Positions 1-9,354 of a stretch of 34,470 nucleotides of DNA are shown here, piece by piece (within the stretch, counting starts at the first letter, position 1; every line of letters begins with the position of its first letter). The stretch spans positions 1 through 34,470 of the forward strand of contig JAJZCO010000002.1 in the NCBI GenBank assembly GCA_021846095.1, read 5' to 3'. A program made the position numbers and the translations under genes. The notes under the pieces are model-generated. The model made no database searches. It saw only the letters and a list, made by a program, of their open reading frames with translations, and had not been told where the DNA came from. Source of the stretch: a bacterium (GTDB lineage: Bacteria > Patescibacteriota > Saccharimonadia > Saccharimonadales > UBA4665).

Positions 1-1
1 T

Positions 2-550
2 AGTCAAGGAGTAAAAATGACTGGTAATCGGGCTGGCATTGTTCATCGTCTCGACCGAGCTACAAGTGGTGTAATGGTTTTAGCCAAGGATATTGAATCA
101 CAGAAATATTTACAAAAACAATTCTCTTTACGTAAGGTAAAAAAAGTATACTATGCAGTAGTTAATGGTATTCCAAATCAACCGGAGGCTATAATCGAAA
201 TCCCTATTAAACGCAACCGTTCTAATCCAAAAAGTTTTATTCCATCAAATGATGGCAAGCCAGCTTGCACTCAATATAAGGTTGTTAATATTAATCATAA
301 TTTGAATTTAACATTATTAAAATTAATGCCAACTACTGGTCGAACTCATCAACTAAGAGTCCACTTGAATTATTTAGATCTGCCAATTGTTGGAGATAGT
401 CTATATAATGAAAAAAATACCATTAAAAGTACTAGGATGTATTTACACGCTGCAAGTTTAGAAATAACTCTTCCCGTTAGCAGGGTTCGTAAAGTTTTTG
501 AGACAAATTTACCCGAAGAGTTTAACCAAATTATGAGTGATACAAAATGA
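2..550 (+). CDS. RluA/RluD-family 23S rRNA pseudouridine synthase, 5' truncated by window edge
   Basis: Motif HRLDRATSGVMVLAKD and GRTHQLRVHL; the frame is open upstream of the listed ATG (…SQGVKMTGNRAGIVHRLD), so the gene starts before the window. Confidence 0.93.
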   Translation, partial: SQGVKMTGNRAGIVHRLDRATSGVMVLAKDIESQKYLQKQFSLRKVKKVYYAVVNGIPNQPEAIIEIPIKRNRSNPKSFIPSNDGKPACTQYKVVNINHNLNLTLLKLMPTTGRTHQLRVHLNYLDLPIVGDSLYNEKNTIKSTRMYLHAASLEITLPVSRVRKVFETNLPEEFNQIMSDTK

Positions 551-1398
551 CACAGCTTCAATTAAACCATCAAACATCTGACCAGATAGATAATTTTATA
601 CTTAACCCCTCGTATTCTTTGTTATTAACGGGACCAGCTGGGATTGGTAAAGTATTTTTAGCTCATTATATTGCCAGTAAAATTTTATCTATTGATTTAA
701 CAACAATATCGACTGCTGGTAGTTTATATTACCCTAAAAGTGAAGACTTTACTTCTGGCATGGATCAAATCCAATCTATTAGATCATTTTTTAAGACTAA
801 ATTAAATTACAATCAGAAAATCAACAGAGTGGTAATTATATCTGACGTTGATGATCTATCTCAAGAAGCTGCCAATTCATTATTAAAGACATTAGAGGAG
901 CCACCACTCGGGAGTTTGATTATATTAACCGCCAAGAATCCACTTAATTTAATTCCAACGATAGTCTCTCGGGTTAAAACTATTCGAGTCATAAAACCGA
1001 GTAGAGAAGATCTATTAAATTATTTTATTAATAATAAATACGATATCGCAGATGTAGAAAAAGCTTATTTAGTTAGCGATGGTTTACCGGGATTAATGAC
1101 AAACTTATTGATAGACAAAAATCATATATTAAATCGCGCCACTGAGTTTGCTCGAGAGTTTTTAATCGCCAGTAACTATCAAAGGGTTATATTAATTAAT
1201 AAAATATATAAAGATAGTAATTTAAGTTATTATTTTTTACGAATCATCCAACAAATGTCGAGGCTTAATTTAAGTAAAGGTAAATTGGGTAATGATTGGA
1301 TAAAATTATTTAAACAATCATATATCTCCATTGAACGAATTAGCGCAAATTCTCAGACTAGACTTGTTCTGCTTGAGTTTGTAGCCCAAATTGTCTAA
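547..1398 (+). CDS. holB: DNA polymerase III delta'-like clamp-loader subunit
   Basis: AAA+ fold: LLLTGPAGIGKVFLAHYIA, VVIISDVDDLSQEAANSLLKTLEEPP, LNLIPTIVSRVKTIRV. Walker A ends GKV, as expected for a non-catalytic delta'. Overlaps the upstream CDS by 4 nt. Confidence 0.82.
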   Translation: MTQLQLNHQTSDQIDNFILNPSYSLLLTGPAGIGKVFLAHYIASKILSIDLTTISTAGSLYYPKSEDFTSGMDQIQSIRSFFKTKLNYNQKINRVVIISDVDDLSQEAANSLLKTLEEPPLGSLIILTAKNPLNLIPTIVSRVKTIRVIKPSREDLLNYFINNKYDIADVEKAYLVSDGLPGLMTNLLIDKNHILNRATEFAREFLIASNYQRVILINKIYKDSNLSYYFLRIIQQMSRLNLSKGKLGNDWIKLFKQSYISIERISANSQTRLVLLEFVAQIV

Positions 1399-1418
1399 AT
1401 TAAGGTATAATATAATAA

Positions 1419-2072
1419 ATGTACGGTATAATTTTTATTTTTATTTTTGCTGTAATGGCCTATTATCATAGTGTAATTAGAGATGATGAATATGTGGAAA
1501 TATCAAAAAAAGTAAGCGATCGACTTAATAAACTTTGGGAGATTGCTCATTTGAGTATGAGAGACAATAGGTTTTTAAGAGCAGAAAAAGCTTTACTAAC
1601 AATTTTAAAGATAGATGAAAAGAATGCTCCAGCTTATAACCGATTAGGGATTTTGTATGCTAAACAAAAAGAATACAAAGATGCTATCGATTGTTTTGAA
1701 ATTGCTTCTAGTATTGAATCAACTCCATCAAGTCTACACAATCTAGGTTTAATTTATTTAGAAACTGAAAATTATGATAAGGCCGCTGTGGCTTTCGAGC
1801 AAGCCATTAAATTAGAATCGAACCTAGCGGCAAGACATGTTGCCTATGCTAAAGTTCAAGAAAAAATAGGTAATATTAAATTAATGATTGATGAATTGAA
1901 TATTGCGGCTGAATTAGAGCCAAACAAACAAACTCTTGGATTATTGCACAAAGCATACAAGGATAATGGCTATATAAAAGAGGCTGACGAAACAGCCCAT
2001 CGAATTAAAATGATTAAAAAATCACCAATTAAACTTAAACCATTAAAACGATCAAAGCGTGTTGTTGTTTAA
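1419..2072 (+). CDS. TPR-repeat protein with N-terminal hydrophobic segment
   Basis: N-terminal IIFIFIFAVMAYY then repeated TPR-like helices (APAYNRLGILYAKQKEYKDAIDCFEIA; PSSLHNLGLIYLETENYDKAAVAFEQAIKLE). Confidence 0.8.
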   Translation: MYGIIFIFIFAVMAYYHSVIRDDEYVEISKKVSDRLNKLWEIAHLSMRDNRFLRAEKALLTILKIDEKNAPAYNRLGILYAKQKEYKDAIDCFEIASSIESTPSSLHNLGLIYLETENYDKAAVAFEQAIKLESNLAARHVAYAKVQEKIGNIKLMIDELNIAAELEPNKQTLGLLHKAYKDNGYIKEADETAHRIKMIKKSPIKLKPLKRSKRVVV

Positions 2073-2108
2073 AAATTTATCTGATAAACTACCATATATT
2101 GATATTTT

Positions 2109-2183
2109 GCCGACATAGCTCAGTGGTAGAGCAGCTGTTTTGTAAACAGCAGGTCGTGGGTTCAAGTCCCTCTGTCGGCTCCA
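2109..2183 (+). tRNA. tRNA-Thr (TGT), CCA encoded
   Basis: Acceptor GCCGACA/TGTCGGC, anticodon loop TTTGTAA in stem GCTGT/ACAGC, T-loop GGTTCAAGTCC, 3' CCA. Confidence 0.95.
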
Positions 2184-2283
2184 TATTAGTACCTAGCAGG
2201 GATAGTGAAGTGGTTAAACACGGTAGACTGTAAATCTATTGGCTATGCCTTCGGGGGTTCGAATCCCTCTCCCTGCACCAATT
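2183..2283 (+). repeat. 101-bp perfect direct repeat, unit 1 (contains tRNA-Tyr copy 1)
   Basis: ATATTAGTACCTAG-tRNA-Tyr-ATT recurs exactly at 2316..2416 (offset 133). Confidence 0.93.
2196..2280 (+). tRNA. tRNA-Tyr (GTA), class II with long variable arm, CCA encoded, copy 1
   Basis: Acceptor GCAGGGA/TCCCTGC, anticodon loop CTGTAAA, variable arm TTGGCTATGCCTTCGG, T-loop GGTTCGAATCC, CCA. Confidence 0.95.
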
Positions 2284-2315
2284 TTAAAAATTAAAGCTTA
2301 GCCATAGTCTAGTTT

Positions 2316-2416
2316 ATATTAGTACCTAGCAGGGATAGTGAAGTGGTTAAACACGGTAGACTGTAAATCTATTGGCTATGCCTTCGGGGGTTCGAATCCC
2401 TCTCCCTGCACCAATT
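2316..2416 (+). repeat. 101-bp perfect direct repeat, unit 2 (contains tRNA-Tyr copy 2)
   Basis: Exact copy of 2183..2283. Confidence 0.93.
2329..2413 (+). tRNA. tRNA-Tyr (GTA), copy 2, identical to copy 1
   Basis: Base-for-base identical to 2196..2280. Confidence 0.95.
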
Positions 2417-2491
<75 letters not shown>

Positions 2492-2501
2492 AACGGGTAT
2501 C

Positions 2502-2510
2502 TGTGGATAA
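2502..2510 (-). promoter_or_regulatory. Perfect DnaA-box match (TGTGGATAA = TTATCCACA on minus)
   Basis: Exact 9-mer consensus match in the intergenic region after the tRNA cluster. Confidence 0.5.
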
Positions 2511-2558
2511 GAAGCATGTTTTTAATAGTCAACAGGGGTGGTTATAAACATAAGAGCC

Positions 2559-2587
2559 TTGACAATTAATTTGTCTTAAAATAGAAT
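2559..2587 (+). promoter_or_regulatory. Sigma70-type promoter TTGACA-N17-TAGAAT
   Basis: -35 TTGACA (2559-2564), 17-bp spacer, -10 TAGAAT (2582-2587). Confidence 0.7.
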
Positions 2588-2593
2588 CAGAGT

Positions 2594-2676
2594 ATAAGTG
2601 TGAAATAAAAATAAGCACTTAAGGATAATTCTTGCAAGAGATAAAAATTACCAGTATGATCAGCTGGTATTTTTTA
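2594..2676 (+). ncRNA. Candidate short RNA or leader between a consensus promoter and an intrinsic terminator
   Basis: Predicted TSS about 7 nt after TAGAAT; internal hairpin AAGTG/CACTT; ends at the TACCAG/CTGGTA hairpin plus T6. No convincing ORF inside. Confidence 0.4.
2649..2675 (+). terminator. Rho-independent terminator
   Basis: TACCAG-TATGATCAG-CTGGTA followed by TTTTTT. Confidence 0.7.
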
Positions 2677-2752
2677 TTTAACTTAAAAGTTTTACTTTTT
2701 TCTTTAATCTGTTAATATAGAGTAGATATTGATTTAAAATAAGAGTGTAAAT

Positions 2753-2956
2753 ATGGCAAAAAAAGGTGATAAACGAAAAATTGTTGGTCTAGTAAGTGAT
2801 GAAAGTGGTGAGCGAATATACTATACATCTAAAAACAGTACTAACACTCAGACTAAGTTAAGTTTAAAAAAATATAGTCCAAAGCTTCGAAAGCATGTAG
2901 TATTTACAGAAACTAAAAAATCTTTAGGTAGAAACGAAGTTAAACCAAAAAAATAA
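2753..2956 (+). CDS. rpmG: 50S ribosomal protein L33
   Basis: [34 protein letters not shown] matches L33; short lysine-rich protein. Confidence 0.92.
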   Translation: MAKKGDKRKIVGLVSDESGERIYYTSKNSTNTQTKLSLKKYSPKLRKHVVFTETKKSLGRNEVKPKK

Positions 2957-2963
2957 TTACTTA

Positions 2964-4889
2964 TTATTTGACATTATTTAAATCTAGTAAGGTATTAACA
3001 AGTTCAACCTGACTCCATACTAAAGGGTCCACACCAATTGCCAGGTTTTTTACTGGATCATATTGTTCGCTTAAACAACCGGTTGAACCTTGTTTAGAAA
3101 TGACCCATTGGATTAGACTATCTGCTTCAGATAAGTTATTTGAAATTATATAATATTGGGCTAGCCATAAAGTAGCTATTACCCATGGATTTCCTGGGTA
3201 TGAATTATCTTTTAAAAAATATGAATCATGGTTATACCTAAGCACTCCACCACTTGGTGTTACGTTTTTAATATTGTCTTCAATCATATTCAGCGTTGTC
3301 AATATATGCTTATCATCGGATCGTAATCCGGAAAACATATATGCCCCATAGAAACTCGAAATATCGATAGTATTATCGTTGATTATCGAACCATCAGATT
3401 GCAATATAAACCCTTTAATAAAAAATTTATCGGTTCGATTATAAAATTTATGGAAATTGTTTTTCATTAAATCTAATGTTTCTTGCCATGAGGCGACAAA
3501 CTCGTTCCTGTCGATTTTATTAGCCAGGTTAATAGCAGCAGATAAGGCAGCCATAACGATCGATGTTGTGTAGGTTGTAGTTAGAAATTTTTCTTCCCAT
3601 AGATCATAGCTAGCATGAGGTAAACCCGTTTGAACGTCAATATACGAGGACATAAAATTAGCTGCTGGGGCAATTAAACTGTCGTAACAATTTTTAATAA
3701 AATCTAAATCTTTCGAAGCTTCGTAATATTGATTAAGCATAAATATAACAATTGCGGTTTCATCTTCTTGTATAGCCAGTTCAGCTCGATTATTAATCAA
3801 AGACGGCAACCAAGTGCTACCAATTGATTGATCTGGTTGATATTTTTGCATTATATAACCACCAGGTTGGATGACACTTTTACAGAATTCGAAAAAGTTT
3901 TTCGATTCTTCCAGATGACCCATTCTAATCAATGGCCATAACGCAAAAGATGCATCTCGAGGCCAACAATATGCATAGTAGTCTTTACCATAATTAAATA
4001 TACTTGAATCACCGCTGGCAATTATAGAACCACGCTTATCAATATGGGCTTTTATAATTAATAAACTTTTGGTAATATCTGTTTTATAATTGAGGTCAGG
4101 GTAATTATCAGCGTTTGTCCATTCTTGCCAGTAATGTCTGGTATAATCAAGTCTTTCATCGATTAATCCAGACATATATTGGTCATTTAAATCACTAGCT
4201 GAGGATTGACTGTTGGTAATTATTACCCAATAGTCTAATTCGACAAATTGATTAGCATTGATTACTTTGCTAAATCGAATAGTACTGTCGACCGAAGAAT
4301 GTTCAATTGGATTATTGGACAGTTCACCATCTTCAGCATCTTTGTAAGTTCCTATTTTACCTTCGACATGATAATTGCCAGTAGAATACTGATCAAAACT
4401 TGTTCCATCTGTAAACCTACCATTAATAACTAATGAAGTGTGACCATTATAATCGTAAATATAATTTTTATTTGGAACATACAAGACCGTATCGGCTCGT
4501 CCAACTGGTGAAATAATGAAAACTTGATGCATAAAAAGTCGTATTTCACGATCTCTGTCCAAGCTATTTAATATTTTGATGTGTCTTACATAAGTGTTAA
4601 ATTCTGGATCGATATAATCATTAAATTCTAACGACACATTTAAAAAATGATGGCTCATGGTAATATGACTGATAAGTGTGTTTTCTTCATAATTTAGTAC
4701 AATATCCCAGTTACCATCATTAACCCAGCTAAATGTCCCATCTACGTAAATACCAATTTTATGGTGACAGTTACGAGCGGTAGTTAAATTTTCTTGACCA
4801 ACAAAAGGGAAATAAAAATCGTTAACTAAACCATATTTATCTAAACCAACAAAAATTTGGTTATTACTTAAAACTACTGGTCTAGACAT
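2964..4889 (-). CDS. Glycoside hydrolase family 15 (glucoamylase-like)
   Basis: GLDKYGLVNDFYFPFVG N-terminus; YAYCWPRDASFALWPL; acidic motif LAIQEDETAIVIF; C-terminal SEQYDPVKN. Confidence 0.88.
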   Translation of the reverse strand: MSRPVVLSNNQIFVGLDKYGLVNDFYFPFVGQENLTTARNCHHKIGIYVDGTFSWVNDGNWDIVLNYEENTLISHITMSHHFLNVSLEFNDYIDPEFNTYVRHIKILNSLDRDREIRLFMHQVFIISPVGRADTVLYVPNKNYIYDYNGHTSLVINGRFTDGTSFDQYSTGNYHVEGKIGTYKDAEDGELSNNPIEHSSVDSTIRFSKVINANQFVELDYWVIITNSQSSASDLNDQYMSGLIDERLDYTRHYWQEWTNADNYPDLNYKTDITKSLLIIKAHIDKRGSIIASGDSSIFNYGKDYYAYCWPRDASFALWPLIRMGHLEESKNFFEFCKSVIQPGGYIMQKYQPDQSIGSTWLPSLINNRAELAIQEDETAIVIFMLNQYYEASKDLDFIKNCYDSLIAPAANFMSSYIDVQTGLPHASYDLWEEKFLTTTYTTSIVMAALSAAINLANKIDRNEFVASWQETLDLMKNNFHKFYNRTDKFFIKGFILQSDGSIINDNTIDISSFYGAYMFSGLRSDDKHILTTLNMIEDNIKNVTPSGGVLRYNHDSYFLKDNSYPGNPWVIATLWLAQYYIISNNLSEADSLIQWVISKQGSTGCLSEQYDPVKNLAIGVDPLVWSQVELVNTLLDLNNVK

Positions 4890-4890
4890 A

Positions 4891-6102
4891 TTAGACAGTA
4901 ATCCCGTGGTTTAATAATCGATATTTTAAATCATGAAAAGCATTCATAAAGTTGATGTATGCTTCATAGGGAGAATCATAGGGACTAAAATAGGCGTGAA
5001 TATCTCCGTCATTAAACCATTTTGTACACATGTAGTAAAAATGATCAGAGGTTTGTAATTTACGCCAATCATTTATTAATTCATAGTCATTACTGGAAAG
5101 AATAGACGACTCCAGGCTATATAAGGCATCTATCGAATTGGTTTGCATACTGTTGCCTAACCAAGCCGATAAATCTCTTTCAGTATCGGCCCAAGTAACA
5201 GTGTAGGGCATATCAATTTGATCGACTGGATCATTTTTCTCAATAAGTTCCGAAATAGTTACAAAATCATGGCCAGGTGTCTTAAGCCATTCCTTTAGTA
5301 AATGCCGTAGAAAATCAAAGATTCCAGATTCATCCCATTGATGTTCTCCGAATGTCTCATAATCCATAAATAAATTAAAATTAGTAGCATTTTGATCTTC
5401 TGATAACCAATGCGAAAACTTATCAGCAGTTAGTGGCCACTCTGACCAATCATGATCACCGAACCTAAATGCAATGTCGTCCGATAATTTATAATTTTTC
5501 ATTAGAAGTTTAATTTTTGAAGTATTAATTGGTTGATAAACGAAATTAGGACTTCGCCAGCCTAATATAGGATCCCATCCTTCCGATAATATTCCTTTAT
5601 AGCCAGCTTCTTCGGCCCACTTAGCTAACTCATTGTTATAAGCGAGCTCAGTGTTACGTAATATCTTTGGGGTCTGACCGAACAATTCTTCAATCTTATC
5701 TCGATGCATTTTAATTTGAGTTTCAAATTCATTCCTAGAATAAAAAAAAGCTAAGCTATGATAATAAGTTTCAGCTAATATTTCGACTTGACCTGTTTTG
5801 ACTAACTCTTGAAACGATGTTAAAACCTCTGGCGACCACATTTGAAATTGTTCCAAAATCGTGCCACTAATAGATAGGTTTAATTTAAAATTTGGATTGT
5901 TCTTAAGAAGTTCTAATAGAATTTGATTGGTAGGTAAATAGGACTTGTTAGCAATCTTATGAATTATTTTTTCATTATTAGTATCATTATCTTGTCTTGA
6001 GTTGAAATAATTGTGATCAACCCCAGTGTCATAAACAGTATAATGTTTAATTCTATAGGGTTGATGTAGGTGTAAATATAAAACAATTGATTTAGATTTC
6101 AT
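4891..6102 (-). CDS. Glycoside hydrolase family 57 (alpha-amylase-like)
   Basis: LHLHQPYR (HQP motif), GQVEILAETYYHSLA, RNTELAYNNELAKWAEEAGYKGILSEGWD, MDYETFGEHQW (GH57 conserved regions). Confidence 0.9.
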   Translation of the reverse strand: MKSKSIVLYLHLHQPYRIKHYTVYDTGVDHNYFNSRQDNDTNNEKIIHKIANKSYLPTNQILLELLKNNPNFKLNLSISGTILEQFQMWSPEVLTSFQELVKTGQVEILAETYYHSLAFFYSRNEFETQIKMHRDKIEELFGQTPKILRNTELAYNNELAKWAEEAGYKGILSEGWDPILGWRSPNFVYQPINTSKIKLLMKNYKLSDDIAFRFGDHDWSEWPLTADKFSHWLSEDQNATNFNLFMDYETFGEHQWDESGIFDFLRHLLKEWLKTPGHDFVTISELIEKNDPVDQIDMPYTVTWADTERDLSAWLGNSMQTNSIDALYSLESSILSSNDYELINDWRKLQTSDHFYYMCTKWFNDGDIHAYFSPYDSPYEAYINFMNAFHDLKYRLLNHGITV

Positions 6103-7304
6103 GTTTTAATTTCCATTAATTTCGTTTGATACACATTGGTTACTTTATCGGCAGAGTGATCCCACGATAAATTGAATAATTCATTTTTGGAGTTATTTAG
6201 TAACTCGGTCTTTAAGGAATGATTATTTATGACACTGTGAATTTGATTAACCATCTCTTTGATGTCCCAAAAATCAACCTTTAAACAGTGATGTAGAATT
6301 TCGCTGACTCCGGACTGTTTTGAAATAAGGACGGGTGTGCCATAACCGATTGATTCTAAAGCTGTTAAACCAAATGGTTCCGATATTGAAGGCATAACAA
6401 ATAAATCGCCGATTGCAAAGGAGTCTCTTAGTCTTTTACCACGTTGAAAATCGTTAAATAAAACATTAGCTCCAATACCTAAATCTGTCGATAAATTGAT
6501 AAGCTCATGATATTGCTCACCATTTCCCTGAATTAGCAGCATTGTTTTGGGATTAAGGCGAACTATTTCCTTAAAAACATGTAATAAATTTGGTAAGCCT
6601 TTTTGAATTGTGATTCGGCCGATGCTGGTAATAACATGATAGCCATTTTGTTTTAGAGTAGCTAAATATTTATAGTCAGTCTCATCGGATAAGGGCTCGA
6701 TGTCATCAAAATTGAAACTATTATGAACAACTTCGATTTTATCTGCTGGAATATTATAATCTTCGATAATTTTATTTTTTGTTAAATCTGATACGGCGAT
6801 AATTTTATCGGCCAAACTTAAAGCCAGATATTCTATCTCCTTTACTAATGGGTTACCATTTTGACTACCAGCTCGATCTGATTCAATCGAATGAACGTGT
6901 AATATTATTGGAACGTTTTTAAACCTTTTAACACCTAAGGCGGCTCTAAAAGTTAACCAATCGTGAGCATGCAGAATATCAAAATCCATTTTTTCGACTA
7001 ATTTAAGAACGTATTTTTCGTATATCGCTTGTTGATCGAATATGTTTAACCATTCCTCGCTACCATCATTTTGAATATACTGGTAACTGTCATAGGCGAT
7101 GGCAGTTCGATTTATGGTCTTCGTAAAAGTTGGCTGAGCAGATGTAATCTTCATGAACTTGATGTTGTGAGGAGCACTATAAGGTAAAATAAATTCAATG
7201 TCGATATTTTTTTTAGCAAGTGATTTACATAGGTTATAAGATGCTACTCCCAGCCCACCACTATTATGTGGAGGTAATTCCCACCCAAGCATTAATACTT
7301 TCAT
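6099..7304 (-). CDS. Glycosyltransferase, GT4/GT5 glycogen-synthase-like
   Basis: MKVLMLGWELPPHNSGGLGVASYNL, HAHDWLTFRAAL, GRITIQKGLPNLL, MPSISEPFGLTALESIGYGTPV. Confidence 0.87.
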   Translation of the reverse strand: MKVLMLGWELPPHNSGGLGVASYNLCKSLAKKNIDIEFILPYSAPHNIKFMKITSAQPTFTKTINRTAIAYDSYQYIQNDGSEEWLNIFDQQAIYEKYVLKLVEKMDFDILHAHDWLTFRAALGVKRFKNVPIILHVHSIESDRAGSQNGNPLVKEIEYLALSLADKIIAVSDLTKNKIIEDYNIPADKIEVVHNSFNFDDIEPLSDETDYKYLATLKQNGYHVITSIGRITIQKGLPNLLHVFKEIVRLNPKTMLLIQGNGEQYHELINLSTDLGIGANVLFNDFQRGKRLRDSFAIGDLFVMPSISEPFGLTALESIGYGTPVLISKQSGVSEILHHCLKVDFWDIKEMVNQIHSVINNHSLKTELLNNSKNELFNLSWDHSADKVTNVYQTKLMEIKT

Positions 7305-7375
7305 TCCTAATATTCTATCTCTTTTACATTTATTTATCTCTATTGTAGAACTGAATAGTATTTAGCACAAGCGTA

Positions 7376-8071
7376 TTAATGATAATTCATATTTGAATTA
7401 TCCGTAAACACACCATCAACCCCAATTTTAGCTAACCGACTAATAGATTGCGTCTTATTGACGGTGTAAACTAGTGTTTTAAGATCATACCGATGTGATA
7501 AAGTAATGTGGCGTTTTCGTAAATAGTGTCTATTAACGACAATCATTTTAAAGTTATTTTTAGCAATGTAAATATCCTTTGTAACGAATAATCCCGATAT
7601 TAAGGCAGTTGATATTGGTAGATTAAGTTTATTAAAATCATAGAGTTCAGTCACGATTTTAGAACTAACTATTAAATTATTAGGTATCCATTGACCTACA
7701 TCAATCAAGTTTGCCAACATGTCACCAACAATATGGGCTGAACCAATATCCTTCAGCTCTATATTCAGAATTGTAGTGTTGTTTATTAAGGTTAATACAT
7801 CAGATAATTTTGGTATTTTGTATTTCTCGTATATTGGTATTTTGATGAGTTCTGAGTAGGTTAAAGAAGAAATTAAGATATTTAATCCAGCAATTCTTTT
7901 TAAACTCTTATCATGAGCTAACACGGGTACCTTGTCTTTGGTCAGTCTAATATCTATCTCAATCCCATCAATCGGCAGTAACATTACTGAATTTATTGTC
8001 TCAATAGTGTTTTCATAAAAACCTTTGTTATTTCCTCGATGTGAAAATATTAATAATTTATTATTTTTCAT
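7376..8071 (-). CDS. Glycerophosphodiester phosphodiesterase family protein
   Basis: HRGNNKGFYENTIETINS, EIDIRLTKDKVPVLAHD, LNIELKD, GVDGVFTDN. Confidence 0.9.
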   Translation of the reverse strand: MKNNKLLIFSHRGNNKGFYENTIETINSVMLLPIDGIEIDIRLTKDKVPVLAHDKSLKRIAGLNILISSLTYSELIKIPIYEKYKIPKLSDVLTLINNTTILNIELKDIGSAHIVGDMLANLIDVGQWIPNNLIVSSKIVTELYDFNKLNLPISTALISGLFVTKDIYIAKNNFKMIVVNRHYLRKRHITLSHRYDLKTLVYTVNKTQSISRLAKIGVDGVFTDNSNMNYH

Positions 8072-8074
8072 AAC

Positions 8075-8653
8075 TTATGGTTCATATTTAAAGCAATTAA
8101 CGACATGGTCTTGATAGATTCCAGTGGCTTGAAGAAATGAATAAATTGAAACTGGTCCAACTAGTTTAAAGCCAATCTTTTTCATGTCTGATGCTATTTG
8201 TCTAGATAGGCTGTCTTGAGTTGGAATGTCATGAACTGATTCGAAACGATGTTTAACAGGTTTATAATTAACATATTGCCATAAATAGTTATTAAAACTC
8301 TGAAATTTTTTTTGGAGCGACTTGACCATGTTAGCATTATTAATGACTGCATTAATTTTAGAATAATTTTTAATGATGGTAGTATTTTTAATCATATTAT
8401 TTATATCATCAACATCATATTTAGCAACCAGATTGATATTAAAATCTTTAAATGCTAAATCATAATCTTTTGTTTTGTTTAAAATTGTTAAATAACTAAG
8501 TCCTGCTTGATTGATCTCTAGTGACAAGACTCGAAATAGTTGTTGATCATTATAAATTGGTACACCCCATATCTTATCATGATAGTTTATATAGCTAGCT
8601 GATCTTAAGCACCAATCACACCTTGTCGTTAATGATTGAGATTTTATTGTCAT
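8075..8653 (-). CDS. tag: DNA-3-methyladenine glycosylase I
   Basis: RCDWC…YHDKIWGVP, LSLEINQAGLSYLTILNK, FLQATGIYQDHVVNCF with Tag-type zinc Cys/His positions retained. Confidence 0.92.
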   Translation of the reverse strand: MTIKSQSLTTRCDWCLRSASYINYHDKIWGVPIYNDQQLFRVLSLEINQAGLSYLTILNKTKDYDLAFKDFNINLVAKYDVDDINNMIKNTTIIKNYSKINAVINNANMVKSLQKKFQSFNNYLWQYVNYKPVKHRFESVHDIPTQDSLSRQIASDMKKIGFKLVGPVSIYSFLQATGIYQDHVVNCFKYEP

Positions 8654-9354
8654 ATATTTGGTTTAAATAATATTTCATGTTTTAGATTGTTTTTTCTAGA
8701 TAAAGCTCCGAGTGATATTAAATTTAGCATGTTGTATTGAGAGCGATAAGCTTTCATTGAAATCAATTTTAATTTTTGTTGATTTCGATTTAACCGGACT
8801 GGTATAATCGTGCCCCTTAACCGTAAGTCCGATTCAATTCTTTTAGTTAATTTTTTTAGGTATTTTTTGTTTGTTTGTCCAACTCTCATGTATGGTTGAT
8901 CAGCATAAAAAATAACTTCATTACGACGTTCTAAAAGTGCTAAACCTAGATTTCTAGTAACAACATGGTCTAGGTGTCGAAAAATAGACCCAACAGCTAG
9001 TGGTACTAAAAAAGTAGAGTCAGACGGACTAAGCTTCAAAATATTGTTCATAATATGATCATAATTTATATTATTACTCCTATACTGATGGTCTAAATAG
9101 TCAAGATCGATTGATGTAATGCCAAGTGATTTCATCAGCTGATTGTTTTCGGACTTTCTATGTTCCATCATCTTCGATGAATTTAATTGACCACAGACTA
9201 AATCCCAAATCGTTCTAGTTGATTTATCGGGAGTGCCGGCAAAAATATTTATGATAGTGACATTATTAGTTTGGATTTGACTAAAACAACTAATAATAGC
9301 GTCATCTAAATGTGGAGATAAAATTACAATATTTCCCATATCAAGACTTATCAT
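8650..9354 (-). CDS. PIG-L/LmbE-family deacetylase (start may be the internal ATG at MGNIVILS)
   Basis: VILSPHLDDAIISC and HLDHVVTRN metal-binding motifs. Confidence 0.87.
   Translation of the reverse strand: MISLDMGNIVILSPHLDDAIISCFSQIQTNNVTIINIFAGTPDKSTRTIWDLVCGQLNSSKMMEHRKSENNQLMKSLGITSIDLDYLDHQYRSNNINYDHIMNNILKLSPSDSTFLVPLAVGSIFRHLDHVVTRNLGLALLERRNEVIFYADQPYMRVGQTNKKYLKKLTKRIESDLRLRGTIIPVRLNRNQQKLKLISMKAYRSQYNMLNLISLGALSRKNNLKHEILFKPNI

Noticed and set aside
547-1398. Degenerate Walker A (GKV) as a novel feature
   Set aside because: Delta' subunits commonly lack ATPase activity, so this is expected.
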